Assembly (NCBI RefSeq): GCF_004368785.1
Contig: NZ_SODM01000003.1
Span: 558,001 to 622,000 of the forward strand
Reading direction: 5' to 3'
Length of the DNA: 64,000 nt
Origin: Flavobacterium sp. 270
GTDB lineage: Bacteria; Bacteroidota; Bacteroidia; Flavobacteriales; Flavobacteriaceae
Shown here: positions 28,348 to 38,235 of the stretch, piece by piece
How the letters are laid out: each line of letters begins with the position of its first letter
Numbering within the stretch: position 1 is the first letter of the stretch
Made by a program: the position numbers and the translations under genes
Notes under the pieces: generated by a model
What the model was told of the DNA's origin: nothing
The model's input: the letters and a program-made list of their open reading frames with translations, nothing else
Database searches by the model: none

Positions 28348-31017
28348 TTATCGATTTGAAGTACTACGTTTATTCCATTTAATGTCACTAAGAACACCAG
28401 ATTTAATACCAATAAAGAAATTCCAGTTAGAATTTATTCCAAGAGGCGTGTAGTTAAAAGCCATTCTCCAGCTTAACAAATCCCTTTCAAAACGGAATTG
28501 CGTAAAAGTAATCCCTTTTTGTACAAAATCATAACCTGTAGAAACCCCGCCTTTCCATTTAGGTGTAATATCCATGTTGATAGAAACCATGATAGAATTA
28601 CCCGATATTTGGTTTTCGCGTTTTACATTAGAATAAGTTAAGGAATAAGCTAAAGTCATATCCCAGGGTATTTTAGAATTAAAAAACTCAGCAATAGCAT
28701 CTTCTTTGTCTTCAGGTTCATCCTTAAATTGACTGTTTCGGCTGTCATTTAAGTCTGTATTAGTTCCGAATAAATCATCATTACGACCACCATTCCGCTG
28801 ACTCTGGGTATTTTTTTCTTTACCTCCATTTTTGTTGGTAAAAGAGTAATTTAGTGTTAAGTTGGCGCTCGTCATTCTAAACAAACTACCACCATTATCA
28901 ATATTATAAGTATTAATCACATTACCGCCATTATCAATAGCATAAGGGTTTAATACAGCTCCAAAATTGACATTCATTTTACTGTCAAAAAGCTGTGTTC
29001 CACCACTTACTAAAATTGGCTGCCATGCTAAACTTGTTTTTCCGTCAGCATTAAAATTATAACTTGTATTGAAGTTTAAATTGTTTAACAGCATAATCTT
29101 CTTAGGTTCTGTTTTCGTGCTGTCACGATCTCTTACTTTCGCTTCAAAAGTATTACTTAAAGAAAAGCCGACAATATTAGAATTGTCTTTACCAGGAGCG
29201 CTAAAAACACCGTTTTCAAAACGCGAGTATTCAGAAGTAGAAATCTTACCAGAAGCATCTACGGTATACGTATCATAATATCTTTCAAAACTAGGCGTAT
29301 AAGAATACGTAATACTAGGGCGCATTACGTGGCGGATAGACTGAATTCTTTTATCGTCACCAAAATTAAAAGTACCGTAAATTGTAGTTCCTAAGTTGGT
29401 AGAGAAATTATAAGTTCTAAAAGAGTCAAAACCATTTACTGGTGTATCAACAACTTTACCTTCTGTAGTGCTGTAATTTTTATCTATAGTTTTGGTAACC
29501 CAGGTTTCCTGATAATTTGTAGAAGCAGTAGCACTAAAATATTTAAATATTTTAAAGTTGGTACTAATAGGAATAGTATGCTGCATACCCACTTTTGCAT
29601 CTCTAAACATTTGAGGTTTAAAGAAAAGCGAATCCTTAGTTGTAAATTCGTTTTTACCGCTTACGTTATATTGTAAATTGATGTTTTTAAGGATTCCTTT
29701 TTTAACGCCGTCTTTGCCAACAAACGGATAAATACGATCGATACTACCTTGAAGAGAAGGCAGCGTCATAATAATGTCCTCCGTCTGTGTATTCTGCTGA
29801 TGCGTGGCAGTCAAAGAGATACGAGCCTGTGGGATAGTATTAAAAGTTTTGTTGTAGGAAATCGATGAACTTAATGTATTGTTCAGGTTTGACCCAATAT
29901 TGGCCTGATTGATCGATTGCTTAAAGTATTTACTACTACCCATGTTTACCGAAGCAGAGAAAGTCGAATTTGGATTCGATTTTGTATCCTTACTATGCGA
30001 CCATTGAATGTTGTAAATGTTTGTTTTAGAATAATCCGGATAACCTCTTTCGCTGGCAATTTGATTCTCAAAACGAATATTTAAATTTCCACGATATTTA
30101 TATCTTGTTGCATAAGCCGACTCAAATCGCATGGCATAACTACCATTGGTGTAGTAATCACCGAGAACAGTTAAGTCATAATTATCGCTCAAAGCAAAAT
30201 AATAACCTCCATTCTGCAAAGAGAAACCTCGTGTGTTAGAGTCGTTATAACTCGGAATAATGATCCCCGAAACACTTTTTTCCTGACTCATTGGGAAATA
30301 AGCAAAAGGCAACGCCAAAGGAGTAGGAACATCGGCAATAACCATATTTGTTAAACCTACAATTACTTTTTTGCCGGGAATAAATTTTACTTTATTGGTT
30401 TGGAAATAATATTCTGGATTATCAATATCTGCTGCAGTAGTAAAGCGGGCACCTTTTAAAAAGTAAACAGAGTCATTTTCTTTTTTAGTAACCGCCGCCT
30501 TGATTTTAAACTCGCCTTGTTCCGTCCTCGAATTATAAATTAAAGCTTTTTTAGTTTTAAAGTTAAAACGGATAGAGTCAGGTTGTACTTCACTGCCACC
30601 TTGTTTAAAATTAGGATATTGAGTAAGCACTCCGGCCGAATCTTTTATTCTTCCGGCATAAACTTCATCTTTTTCATAGTTTAAAACAATGATTCCAGAT
30701 TTCAATTCAACATCCTTATAATATAATTCAGCCTCATTATACAAAGTAATCAGCTTTCTTTTCTGATCAATCTTTGCATAATCCTTTGCCTTATATTTTA
30801 CTTTTCCATCCAGAAAAGTCTTTTTAGGTCTTACAGTATCCAATTTTATTGTATCCGTTACAACAATCGTTGGTTTTTCTGTAATAACAGGTTTATCTGT
30901 TTGTTTTCCAGCGGGTAACGTCTTTTTATTGTTTTTTATCTCTTGCGAATATGCTTTACCACATCCTATTGTGAGGAAAAATGATATTAAAACGATATTA
31001 AATAAGTTTGTATGCAA
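28348..31017 (-). CDS. lptD: LPS-assembly outer-membrane protein LptD (Bacteroidota type)
   Basis: About 889 residues. The start is placed at a TTG at 31017, giving the signal peptide HTNLFNIVLISFFLTIGCGKAYSQ. The frame is open up to 31101, but a promoter lies inside that extra part. An OstA/LptA-like domain (about 60-200, with KAKDYAKIDQKRKLITLYNE) precedes a large beta-barrel (LPLAFAYFPMSQEKSVSGIIIP region and many aromatic strands). It inserts lipopolysaccharide into the outer leaflet. The N/Q/G-rich patch near 28740-28820 is a low-complexity loop. ridA follows 24 bases downstream and may be co-transcribed. Confidence 0.88.
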   Translation of the reverse strand: MHTNLFNIVLISFFLTIGCGKAYSQEIKNNKKTLPAGKQTDKPVITEKPTIVVTDTIKLDTVRPKKTFLDGKVKYKAKDYAKIDQKRKLITLYNEAELYYKDVELKSGIIVLNYEKDEVYAGRIKDSAGVLTQYPNFKQGGSEVQPDSIRFNFKTKKALIYNSRTEQGEFKIKAAVTKKENDSVYFLKGARFTTAADIDNPEYYFQTNKVKFIPGKKVIVGLTNMVIADVPTPLALPFAYFPMSQEKSVSGIIIPSYNDSNTRGFSLQNGGYYFALSDNYDLTVLGDYYTNGSYAMRFESAYATRYKYRGNLNIRFENQIASERGYPDYSKTNIYNIQWSHSKDTKSNPNSTFSASVNMGSSKYFKQSINQANIGSNLNNTLSSSISYNKTFNTIPQARISLTATHQQNTQTEDIIMTLPSLQGSIDRIYPFVGKDGVKKGILKNINLQYNVSGKNEFTTKDSLFFKPQMFRDAKVGMQHTIPISTNFKIFKYFSATASTNYQETWVTKTIDKNYSTTEGKVVDTPVNGFDSFRTYNFSTNLGTTIYGTFNFGDDKRIQSIRHVMRPSITYSYTPSFERYYDTYTVDASGKISTSEYSRFENGVFSAPGKDNSNIVGFSLSNTFEAKVRDRDSTKTEPKKIMLLNNLNFNTSYNFNADGKTSLAWQPILVSGGTQLFDSKMNVNFGAVLNPYAIDNGGNVINTYNIDNGGSLFRMTSANLTLNYSFTNKNGGKEKNTQSQRNGGRNDDLFGTNTDLNDSRNSQFKDEPEDKEDAIAEFFNSKIPWDMTLAYSLTYSNVKRENQISGNSIMVSINMDITPKWKGGVSTGYDFVQKGITFTQFRFERDLLSWRMAFNYTPLGINSNWNFFIGIKSGVLSDIKWNKRSTSNR

Positions 31018-31037
31018 AGGTTTAAATGCTATTTTTG

Positions 31038-31069
31038 TAAAAGTATGGCTTGTTTTTTGACATGTCAAA
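31038..31069 (-). promoter_or_regulatory. Promoter of lptD
   Basis: On the minus strand TTTG (31069-31066) and TACTTTTA (31045-31038, one base off TAnnTTTG) are 20 bases apart. Transcription would begin near 31031, which supports the TTG start at 31017. Confidence 0.5.
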
Positions 31070-31150
31070 CTTACATATAATTTTTTGTCAAAAATAATCA
31101 ATTGTGAAAATTATAGCAGCTGCATTTTATTAAAATTAACTTTTATATTT

Positions 31151-32278
31151 ATGAATACATCGAACAAAATTAAGGTAATCGTTACTTTTTTTCTAACAAT
31201 ACTGTCTTTTTGTGCGTACAGTCAATCAAATGTTTTTAAAGTAACTCTTGACGCCGGGCATGGAGATCATGACTTTGGCGCTGTTTACAGCGGACGGATT
31301 GAAAAAAATATTGCTTTAGCTATTGTTTTAAAAGTGGGGAAAATATTAGAACTTAATCCTAATGTAGATGTTATTTATACTCGTAAAACAGATGTTTTTA
31401 TAGATTTAGTAGAAAGAGCCAACATTGCCAACAGAGCAAATTCTAATATTTTTGTTTCTATACACTGTAATGCCAACAAAAATACAGCAGCAGACGGAAC
31501 CGAAACGTATGTAATGGGTTTAAGTAAAGTTGCTTCTAACCTTGAAGCAGCGAAAAAAGAGAACTCGGTAATTACTTTAGAGAAAGATTACAAACGTAAA
31601 TACGAAGGTTTCGATCCAAATTCGCCAGAATCTATGATCGGAATGACTTTGATGCAGGAAGAATATTTAGATAATAGTATTTCTTTGGCTAGTAAAGTAG
31701 AGGATAACTTTGAAAGACTTGGAAAAAAAATCAGACAAGGCGGTGTAAAACAAGCACCATTTATGGTATTGCATAAAGCTTACATGCCAAGAGTATTGAT
31801 AGAAACAGGTTTTGTTTCGAACCCGACAGAAGGAAATATTTTAAATTCTGAAGAAGGGCAGGACGATATTGCTAAAGCTATTGCCGAAGCTATTTTAAGT
31901 TATAAAAGAGAATATTTTGGTTCTGGAAATTCTGAAGCAATAGAAGCAAAACCGGTAAGAGACACTTCAACACCAAAGAAAGCTAAAGTTGTAGAAGCAG
32001 CTGCGGCAGCTAAAAATGCTCCAAAAGGGACTTTCTATAAAGTACAGCTTATAGCAAGTATCAAAAAAACAACATTAGAGCCAAAAAACTTCAAAGGGCT
32101 TAAAAATGTATCTATGTTATTTGAAAACAATATATATAAGTATTTTTACGAAGAAACTTCTGACTACGAAGCGGCAAAAAAATATTTGCAAGAAGCTAAG
32201 AATAAAGGCTATGGAGCAGCTTTTTTAACAGCAACTAAAGACGGAGAAAAAATCAGTATTCAAGACGCAACTAAATAA
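31151..32278 (+). CDS. N-acetylmuramoyl-L-alanine amidase (amidase_3) with C-terminal SPOR-like region
   Basis: The ATG at 31151 is chosen (MNTSNKIKVIVTFFLTILS, signal peptide ending near AYSQ); the longer frame has a TTG and overlaps the lptD promoter. 375 residues. Zinc and catalytic motifs: LDAGHGDHDFGA; the glutamate in GRIEKNIAL; SIHCNANKN; and the second catalytic glutamate in LIETGFVSNPTEG. The last 80 residues (TFYKVQLIASIKKTTLEPKN onward) resemble a SPOR fold that binds denuded peptidoglycan. It splits daughter-cell walls in the periplasm. The MCE gene follows 50 bases later. Confidence 0.93.
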   Translation: MNTSNKIKVIVTFFLTILSFCAYSQSNVFKVTLDAGHGDHDFGAVYSGRIEKNIALAIVLKVGKILELNPNVDVIYTRKTDVFIDLVERANIANRANSNIFVSIHCNANKNTAADGTETYVMGLSKVASNLEAAKKENSVITLEKDYKRKYEGFDPNSPESMIGMTLMQEEYLDNSISLASKVEDNFERLGKKIRQGGVKQAPFMVLHKAYMPRVLIETGFVSNPTEGNILNSEEGQDDIAKAIAEAILSYKREYFGSGNSEAIEAKPVRDTSTPKKAKVVEAAAAAKNAPKGTFYKVQLIASIKKTTLEPKNFKGLKNVSMLFENNIYKYFYEETSDYEAAKKYLQEAKNKGYGAAFLTATKDGEKISIQDATK

Positions 32279-32303
32279 AAGGCGCTAGTTCGAATATTTA
32301 TAT

Positions 32304-32311
32304 TAATTTTG
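32304..32311 (+). promoter_or_regulatory. -7 promoter element before the MCE gene
   Basis: TAATTTTG matches TAnnTTTG perfectly, 17 bases before the TTG start at 32329. No clear -33 is visible. It would give the MCE gene its own transcript in addition to read-through from the amidase. Confidence 0.4.
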
Positions 32312-32328
32312 TACAAACACTTAGAATT

Positions 32329-33294
32329 TTGAAAATAACAAGAGAAATTAAAACGGCTATTTTAGTCATCGCGTCAATATTATTATTTATTTGGGGCTAT
32401 AGTTTTTTAAAAGGCAGAGACCTTTTTACAAATTACAAAACATTATTTGTTGAATATGATAATGTTGAAGATTTGTCAGCTTCGGCACCCGTTACTTTAA
32501 ACGGACTTGCAATTGGTAAAGTAAATAAAATTACAATTAACGAAGTAACAGGTAAATTATTAGTTGAACTTCAGTTAAAAACAGATTTTCCTATATCTAA
32601 AACCAGTAAAGCAGCTTTGTATTCTCCAAGTTTAATTGGAGGGAAACAAATCAAAATTGTACCTAACTTGGCAGACAAGGAATTAGCAGAAGACGGTCAG
32701 GCTTTAACTCCTGCGGTAGAGTTAGGTTTAACGGAATCTTTAGGCGGTAAAATAGAGCCAATTCAGCAAAAGCTTGATAAAATGCTTTTGAATATCGATG
32801 TATTGGTTACAGGTTTAAATAATACTTTAGATACAAGAACTCAGGAAAATCTTAAGAAAACAATAGCTGAATTGAGCCAGACTATGGAGCAGTTTCATAA
32901 AGCTTCTGGAACCCTTAATACTATTCTTGATACTAATAAAGGCCAAATTAACGGAGTTGTAAGCAACTTCAATAAAATGTCTAATAATTTCAATAAGATT
33001 TCGGATTCTTTAAACAAAGCAGATTTAGGAAAAACAGTTCGTAACCTAAACCAGACTTTGGCTAAAGTTGACGGATTAATGAGTAATCTAAACTCTGGAA
33101 AAGGAACAGCTGGTAAATTATTAAACGACGATGCGTTGTATAATAATCTAGCTAAAACTTCAAAAGAATTAGAGTTATTGCTGCAAGATGTACGTTTATA
33201 TCCAACACGTTACGTAAATGTTTCTCTTTTTGGGAAGAAAAACAAACCGTATGTAGCGCCAGCAGAAAATACAAATTCAACTGATAAAAAATAA
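32329..33294 (+). CDS. MCE-domain protein (MlaD-like lipid transport)
   Basis: 321 residues from a TTG start that gives the family N-terminus MKITREIKTAILVIASILL with a single membrane anchor. The MCE domain follows (about 35-115: TLFVEYDNVEDLSASAPVTL, GLAIGKV, ALYSPSLIGGKQI). The C-terminal half is helical and N/T/Q-rich, probably coiled-coil tube-forming. MlaD-type proteins form hexamers that carry phospholipids between the membranes together with an MlaE/MlaF ABC transporter, which is not in the window. It sits between an amidase and a membrane Fe-S protein, six bases before the latter. Confidence 0.9.
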   Translation: MKITREIKTAILVIASILLFIWGYSFLKGRDLFTNYKTLFVEYDNVEDLSASAPVTLNGLAIGKVNKITINEVTGKLLVELQLKTDFPISKTSKAALYSPSLIGGKQIKIVPNLADKELAEDGQALTPAVELGLTESLGGKIEPIQQKLDKMLLNIDVLVTGLNNTLDTRTQENLKKTIAELSQTMEQFHKASGTLNTILDTNKGQINGVVSNFNKMSNNFNKISDSLNKADLGKTVRNLNQTLAKVDGLMSNLNSGKGTAGKLLNDDALYNNLAKTSKELELLLQDVRLYPTRYVNVSLFGKKNKPYVAPAENTNSTDKK

Positions 33295-33299
33295 TTAGA

Positions 33300-34637
33300 A
33301 TGAGTTATTTAGATAATATTTTATTCGCCATACTTCTTATAGCAGGTTTCGGTTTTTTTACAATGAGCGTAAAAAAGATCATCCGAAATATAAATTTAGG
33401 AGTAGATGTAGATCGAAAAGATAATCCTAAAGCTCGTTGGACAAACATGGCATTGATCGCTCTTGGGCAGTCAAAAATGGTGAGACGCCCTGTTGCCGGA
33501 ATACTTCATATTTTTGTATATGTTGGTTTTATTGTTATTAATATCGAATTACTCGAAATCATTATTGACGGGTTATTTGGAACTCATAGAATTTTTGCGC
33601 CTTATTTAGGTGTAGTTTATGATGTTCTTATAGCTTCATTTGAAATACTAGCAATACTAGTTATTGTTGGTGTTGTCACTTTCTGGATTAGAAGAAATAT
33701 AATAAGATTGAAACGTTTTATTCATTCTGATTTAAAAGGTTTTCCTAAAAGCGATGCGAACTACATTTTGTACTTCGAAACCATTTTAATGATTTTGTTT
33801 TTATTGATGAATGCTTCTGATTTGCATTTACAAAATGTTCCCGGAGGTTTTTCGCATTTTCATAAAGCAGGAACTTACCCAATAAGTCAGTTTATAGCGC
33901 CAATTTTTAATGGAACTTCAAACGAATTAGTGGGATTGTTATACGAAGTATTTTGGTGGCTGCATATTACAGGTATTTTGATTTTTATGAACTATTTGTA
34001 TTTTTCAAAACACCTGCATATTCTTTTAGCTTTTCCAAATACCTATTTTGCAAACTTAAAACCAGAAGGTCAGTTTGATAACTTAGAGTCAGTTACCAAA
34101 GAAGTTAAGTTAATGATGGACCCAAATGCTGATCCGTTTGCTGCAGCGCCAGTAGACGAAAATGCTGCTCCGAGCAAATTTGGAGCAAGTGATGTTCAGG
34201 ATTTAAATTGGGTACAGTTATTAAACGCTTACACTTGTACAGAATGTGGCCGTTGTACATCGTCTTGTCCGGCAAATCAAACTGGGAAAAAATTGTCTCC
34301 TCGTAAAATTATGATGGATACAAGAGATCGTCTGCAGGAAGTAGGGAAAAATATTGATGCCAATAAAGGTATTTTTGTTCCAGACAACAAAACCTTATTA
34401 AACGATTATATCACGCCAGAAGAATTATGGGCATGTACTTCATGCAATGCCTGCGTAGAAGAATGTCCGGTAAATATCAGCCCGTTATCTATTATTATGG
34501 ATATGCGTAGATATTTAGTAATGGAACAAAGTGCAGCTCCAATGTCATTAAACGCTATGATGACAAATATTGAAAACAACGGAGCACCTTGGCAGTACAG
34601 TCAGCAAGACCGTTTAAACTGGAAAAACGAGAATTAA
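33300..34637 (+). CDS. Membrane-bound (Fe-S)-binding oxidoreductase subunit (HdrE/NarI-like plus 4Fe-4S domain)
   Basis: 445 residues. The first half has about five hydrophobic helices with histidines suited to haem (ILHIFVYVGF, FWWLHITGIL). The second half carries two ferredoxin-type clusters: CTECGRCTSSCP and CTSCNACVEECP. The arrangement resembles the membrane/iron-sulfur parts of heterodisulfide-reductase or glycerol-3-phosphate-dehydrogenase-type complexes. The CCG-domain partner lies 82 bases downstream. It passes electrons between quinone and the soluble partner; the donor is not known from sequence. Confidence 0.87.
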   Translation: MSYLDNILFAILLIAGFGFFTMSVKKIIRNINLGVDVDRKDNPKARWTNMALIALGQSKMVRRPVAGILHIFVYVGFIVINIELLEIIIDGLFGTHRIFAPYLGVVYDVLIASFEILAILVIVGVVTFWIRRNIIRLKRFIHSDLKGFPKSDANYILYFETILMILFLLMNASDLHLQNVPGGFSHFHKAGTYPISQFIAPIFNGTSNELVGLLYEVFWWLHITGILIFMNYLYFSKHLHILLAFPNTYFANLKPEGQFDNLESVTKEVKLMMDPNADPFAAAPVDENAAPSKFGASDVQDLNWVQLLNAYTCTECGRCTSSCPANQTGKKLSPRKIMMDTRDRLQEVGKNIDANKGIFVPDNKTLLNDYITPEELWACTSCNACVEECPVNISPLSIIMDMRRYLVMEQSAAPMSLNAMMTNIENNGAPWQYSQQDRLNWKNEN

Positions 34638-34719
34638 TTTTAATTCTTCAGCAATAAAATAAGAATTTAGATTTCAGAATAAAATTTGAAACTTTAAACT
34701 TTAAACAAAAGAGAGAGAA

Positions 34720-35511
34720 ATGTCAGAAAGTTTAGTAGTGCCAACAATGGCAGAAATGCTAGCCCAAGGAACACAGCCAGAAGTATTATTTTGGGTAGGT
34801 TGCGCGGGAAGTTTTGATGATAGAGCAAAGAAAATTACAAAAGCATTTGTACGTATTCTAAACCGTACTAATGTTTCTTTTGCGGTATTAGGTGCAGAAG
34901 AAAGCTGTACAGGGGATCCTGCAAAAAGAGCTGGAAATGAGTTTTTGTTTCAAATGCAGGCCATGATGAATATCGAGGTTTTGAATGCTTATGAAGCAAA
35001 GAAAATTGTAACAGCTTGTCCGCATTGTTTTAATACTTTAAAAAACGAATATCCGGAATTAGGAGGTCAATATGAAGTAATTCATCATACCCAGTTTTTA
35101 AAATCATTAATTGATGACGGAAGACTAACTGTAGAAGGCGGCCAGTTTAAAGGAAAACGTATTACTTTTCACGATCCTTGTTACTTAGGAAGAGCGAATA
35201 AAGTTTACGAAGCACCAAGAGAATTAATTGAAAAATTAGACGTTGAATTGGTTGAAATGAAACGTTCTAAAGCAAACGGTTTATGTTGTGGAGCAGGCGG
35301 TGCGCAAATGTTTAAAGATGCTGAACCTGGAAATAAAGAGGTGAATGTATTACGAACTGAAGACGCTTTAGAAACGAAACCAGATATTATCGCTGCAGGT
35401 TGTCCTTTCTGTAATACAATGTTAACAGACGGTATTAAACATCAGGAAAAAGAAGGACAAGTAAAAGTGCTGGATATTGCAGAGCTAATTGCAAACGCAC
35501 AGGATTTGTAA
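34720..35511 (+). CDS. CCG-domain (Fe-S)-binding protein (HdrB/GlpC-like)
   Basis: 263 residues with two cysteine-rich CCG modules. The first includes VGCAGSFDDRA and ACPHCFNTL; the second HDPCYLGRANKVYEAPRELI, NGLCCGAGGAQMF and AAGCPFCNTML. HdrB-type CCG domains bind unusual [4Fe-4S] clusters that handle disulfides or two-electron transfer. It works with the membrane protein encoded just upstream. No flavoprotein HdrA-like gene is present nearby. Confidence 0.88.
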   Translation: MSESLVVPTMAEMLAQGTQPEVLFWVGCAGSFDDRAKKITKAFVRILNRTNVSFAVLGAEESCTGDPAKRAGNEFLFQMQAMMNIEVLNAYEAKKIVTACPHCFNTLKNEYPELGGQYEVIHHTQFLKSLIDDGRLTVEGGQFKGKRITFHDPCYLGRANKVYEAPRELIEKLDVELVEMKRSKANGLCCGAGGAQMFKDAEPGNKEVNVLRTEDALETKPDIIAAGCPFCNTMLTDGIKHQEKEGQVKVLDIAELIANAQDL

Positions 35512-35625
35512 AAAAAAGGTTCTAAGGTTCTGAGGGACATAGGTTCAAAGGTTTTGAAACCTGAAACCTAAAACTTGAAACTTTCAAAAAATCTAAAATC
35601 AACAATCTAAAATCTAAAATTAAAA

Positions 35626-36108
35626 ATGTATATACCTTTTGAAGATTTACCTGGTGAATCCAGAATATGGATTTATCAATCGAACAGAAAATTTTCTGAG
35701 GAAGAATTTTCTGAAATAGAGTCTGACTTAAAAGCTTTTGTTGAAGAATGGGCAGCTCACGGAACAAGTTTAGCAGCTTCGTACCAATTGAAATACAACA
35801 GATTTATAATTCTGGCAGTAGATCAGGAAGTGCAGGCAGCAACAGGATGTTCTATTGACAGTTCTGTTGAATTTATTCAGGGTTTAGAGAAAAAATACAG
35901 CGTTGATTTGTTAGATAAAATGAACGTTACTTTTAAACTTGGCGAACATATCGCGCACAAACCTTTAATCGATTTTAAGAAAATGGTAAAAGATAAATCA
36001 GTATCAGAGAATACGATTGTTTTTAATAACCTTGTAAATAATATTGAAGAATATAACGAATCTTGGGAAGTTCCCGCAGCAGACAGCTGGCACAGTCGTT
36101 TTTTCTAA
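35626..36108 (+). CDS. Conserved Bacteroidota protein often labelled ABC transporter ATPase
   Basis: 160 residues beginning MYIPFEDLPGESRIWIYQSN and ending ADSWHSRFF. Databases call this family ABC transporter ATPase, but no Walker A, Walker B or signature motif is present, so the name is not supported by the sequence. It is soluble, with one conserved-looking ATGCSIDSSVEF stretch. It is placed behind the Fe-S pair in the same direction; functional link unknown. Terminator at 36129. Confidence 0.78.
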   Translation: MYIPFEDLPGESRIWIYQSNRKFSEEEFSEIESDLKAFVEEWAAHGTSLAASYQLKYNRFIILAVDQEVQAATGCSIDSSVEFIQGLEKKYSVDLLDKMNVTFKLGEHIAHKPLIDFKKMVKDKSVSENTIVFNNLVNNIEEYNESWEVPAADSWHSRFF

Positions 36109-36128
36109 AAAAAAGATTTAAGAATATT

Positions 36129-36163
36129 AAAAAGGCATAAAATTTATTTTTGTGCCTTTTTTT
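36129..36163 (+). terminator. Terminator behind the 160-residue protein gene
   Basis: AAAAGGCA and TGCCTTTT form a stem around an A/T-rich loop, followed by eight T. Confidence 0.7.
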
Positions 36164-36263
36164 TATGGAATTGAAATAGGTTTTTACATGTTAAAGAACT
36201 ATTATTGTTTATAATTAAAAAGAGCCGATTCAATAAAAAAAGTCTAATAAATTAAAATCGTTT

Positions 36264-36911
36264 ATGAAAGAAGAAGTTAAGTTAATGGCCAACATTACAG
36301 CAAAATCATCTCTTAAGTGGATCACAATAGTTTTACTTGGAAACCTTGTTACCCTAATTTGTTTCTTTACAATTTTGTTTGAAAATATTAGTTATGCTGG
36401 CGGCGGACACGGAAATGTTTATGCTTTTTTTAGAAATCTCTTCTTCCATAATATCTGCGGATTTCTTTTGCTTGTTGGTGCTCCGGTTTTTGCTATTGGT
36501 TATTTTATGATTGCAAATAAAGTAGCAATTCAATCTATGATCCATCAATTATGGACCAATAAAATGGGAAGTTATCTGGATGCAAAAGTGATCCTTCTTG
36601 TTGATAAAATAACAGACTCTAATAAAGTAGCAAATTCAATATCAAACGAATCCATCTTAAGATTACAGCTTTTAGAAGCCAATAAAAGAGATCATGAAAG
36701 TTCGAGAATCAAGAAAAAAGCAATTGGGTATTTCTTCAGTAAAATTAAACTTGATGATATTGATTTTAGTAATAAAGATTTAAAATTATCAGAAATTATT
36801 TCCTTCAAATTAAACAAATTTATTTCTGAAACTATCCAGCCTTCTTTTTTTCTTTTCTGGTTATTATTGGCTTTTCAATTGGTTTTGATTGTTGTTGCGC
36901 AGTTCTTTTGA
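36264..36911 (+). CDS. Membrane protein of unknown function
   Basis: 215 residues. Hydrophobic segments lie at about 18-38, 58-82 and 194-214, with a central 100-residue cytoplasmic-type region rich in K, S, N and D (NKRDHESSRIKKKAIGYFFS). A second ATG at 36285 is an equally possible start. No family recognised. It has its own upstream gap behind the 36129 terminator and stands before bshA. Confidence 0.65.
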   Translation: MKEEVKLMANITAKSSLKWITIVLLGNLVTLICFFTILFENISYAGGGHGNVYAFFRNLFFHNICGFLLLVGAPVFAIGYFMIANKVAIQSMIHQLWTNKMGSYLDAKVILLVDKITDSNKVANSISNESILRLQLLEANKRDHESSRIKKKAIGYFFSKIKLDDIDFSNKDLKLSEIISFKLNKFISETIQPSFFLFWLLLAFQLVLIVVAQFF

Positions 36912-37071
36912 TAGAAATTATAATGCTATAAATTTTTCTAAAACTGTCAGGTTTAACGATGTGTTATCCATTGTCTTATCGTAATTAACAATTAATTATT
37001 CATAATTTACGATTAGAAATGGTCTAATTAAACGCTATTTTTGAGTACTTTCGTAGTATTAAATTTAATAC

Positions 37072-38217
37072 ATGAAAATAGCAATAGTTTGTTATCCGAC
37101 TTTTGGCGGTAGTGGGGTAGTAGCCACTGAGTTAGGTCTTGAATTAGCCAGACGCGGACACGAAATCCACTTTATTACATACAGCCAGCCAGTAAGATTG
37201 GCACTTTTAAATGCAAATGTGCATTATCACGAAGTAAACGTTCCTGAATATCCTCTTTTTCATTATCAGCCTTATGAATTGGCGTTGTCGAGCAAATTGG
37301 TTGACATGGTGAAATTATATAAGATTGAAGTGCTGCACGTACATTACGCCATTCCACATGCATATGCGGGTTATATGGCTAAACAAATGCTGAAAAACGA
37401 AGGAATTAATCTGCCAATGATTACGACGCTTCACGGAACAGATATTACGCTGGTAGGAAATCACCCTTTTTACAAACCGGCAGTAACGTTTAGTATCAAT
37501 AAGTCTGATTACGTAACTTCGGTTTCTCAGAGTTTGAAAGATGATACATTGAAATTATTCAAAATCAAAAATAAGATTAGAGTAATCCCGAATTTTATTG
37601 AATTGGATAAAATGGTAAAAGATCCTCAGGCACCTTGTCATCGTTATGTTATGGCAAAGAAAGACGAGCGAATCATTACACACATTAGTAACTTTAGAAA
37701 GGTAAAACGTATTCCGGATATTATTAAGATTTTCTACAATATCCAGAAAGAAATTCCGGCTAAATTGATGATGGTTGGAGACGGGCCAGAAAAAGAAAAA
37801 GCCGAAATTTTATGTCAGGAATTGGGTATTCTGGACAAAGTAATTTTCTTTGGAAACAGTAATGAAATCGATAAGATTTTATGCATGACAGATTTGTTTT
37901 TACTTCCTTCTGAAACCGAAAGTTTTGGTTTAGCAGCTTTAGAAGCAATGTCTTGCGGAGTTCCGGTAATTTCGAGTAATTCGGGAGGTTTGCCAGAGGT
38001 AAATTTTGATGGTGTTTCTGGTTACCTAAGCAATGTTGGAAACGTGGAAGAAATGGCAGCAAATGCTTTAAAAATCCTGAAAGATGATGAAACTTTAAAT
38101 GAATTTAAAGCAAACGCTTTGGAAGTGGCTAAAAAGTTTGATATCAAAAATATACTGCCTAAATACGAAGCGCTGTATCAAAGAGCGATTGATGATTATA
38201 AAGAAGTAGAACATTAA
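37072..38217 (+). CDS. bshA: N-acetyl-alpha-D-glucosaminyl L-malate synthase BshA
   Basis: 381 residues of the GT4 family. The N-terminus MKIAIVCYPTFGGSGVVATE is diagnostic for BshA. Donor-site motifs near the C-terminus include LLPSETESFGLAALEAMSCG and GVPVISSNSGGLPEV. It joins UDP-GlcNAc and L-malate in the first step of bacillithiol synthesis, the low-molecular-weight thiol of many Bacteroidota. bshB and bshC are not in the window. A PrcB-domain lipoprotein follows 18 bases later. Confidence 0.95.
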   Translation: MKIAIVCYPTFGGSGVVATELGLELARRGHEIHFITYSQPVRLALLNANVHYHEVNVPEYPLFHYQPYELALSSKLVDMVKLYKIEVLHVHYAIPHAYAGYMAKQMLKNEGINLPMITTLHGTDITLVGNHPFYKPAVTFSINKSDYVTSVSQSLKDDTLKLFKIKNKIRVIPNFIELDKMVKDPQAPCHRYVMAKKDERIITHISNFRKVKRIPDIIKIFYNIQKEIPAKLMMVGDGPEKEKAEILCQELGILDKVIFFGNSNEIDKILCMTDLFLLPSETESFGLAALEAMSCGVPVISSNSGGLPEVNFDGVSGYLSNVGNVEEMAANALKILKDDETLNEFKANALEVAKKFDIKNILPKYEALYQRAIDDYKEVEH

Positions 38218-38235
38218 TTTTTAAAATATACGTAA

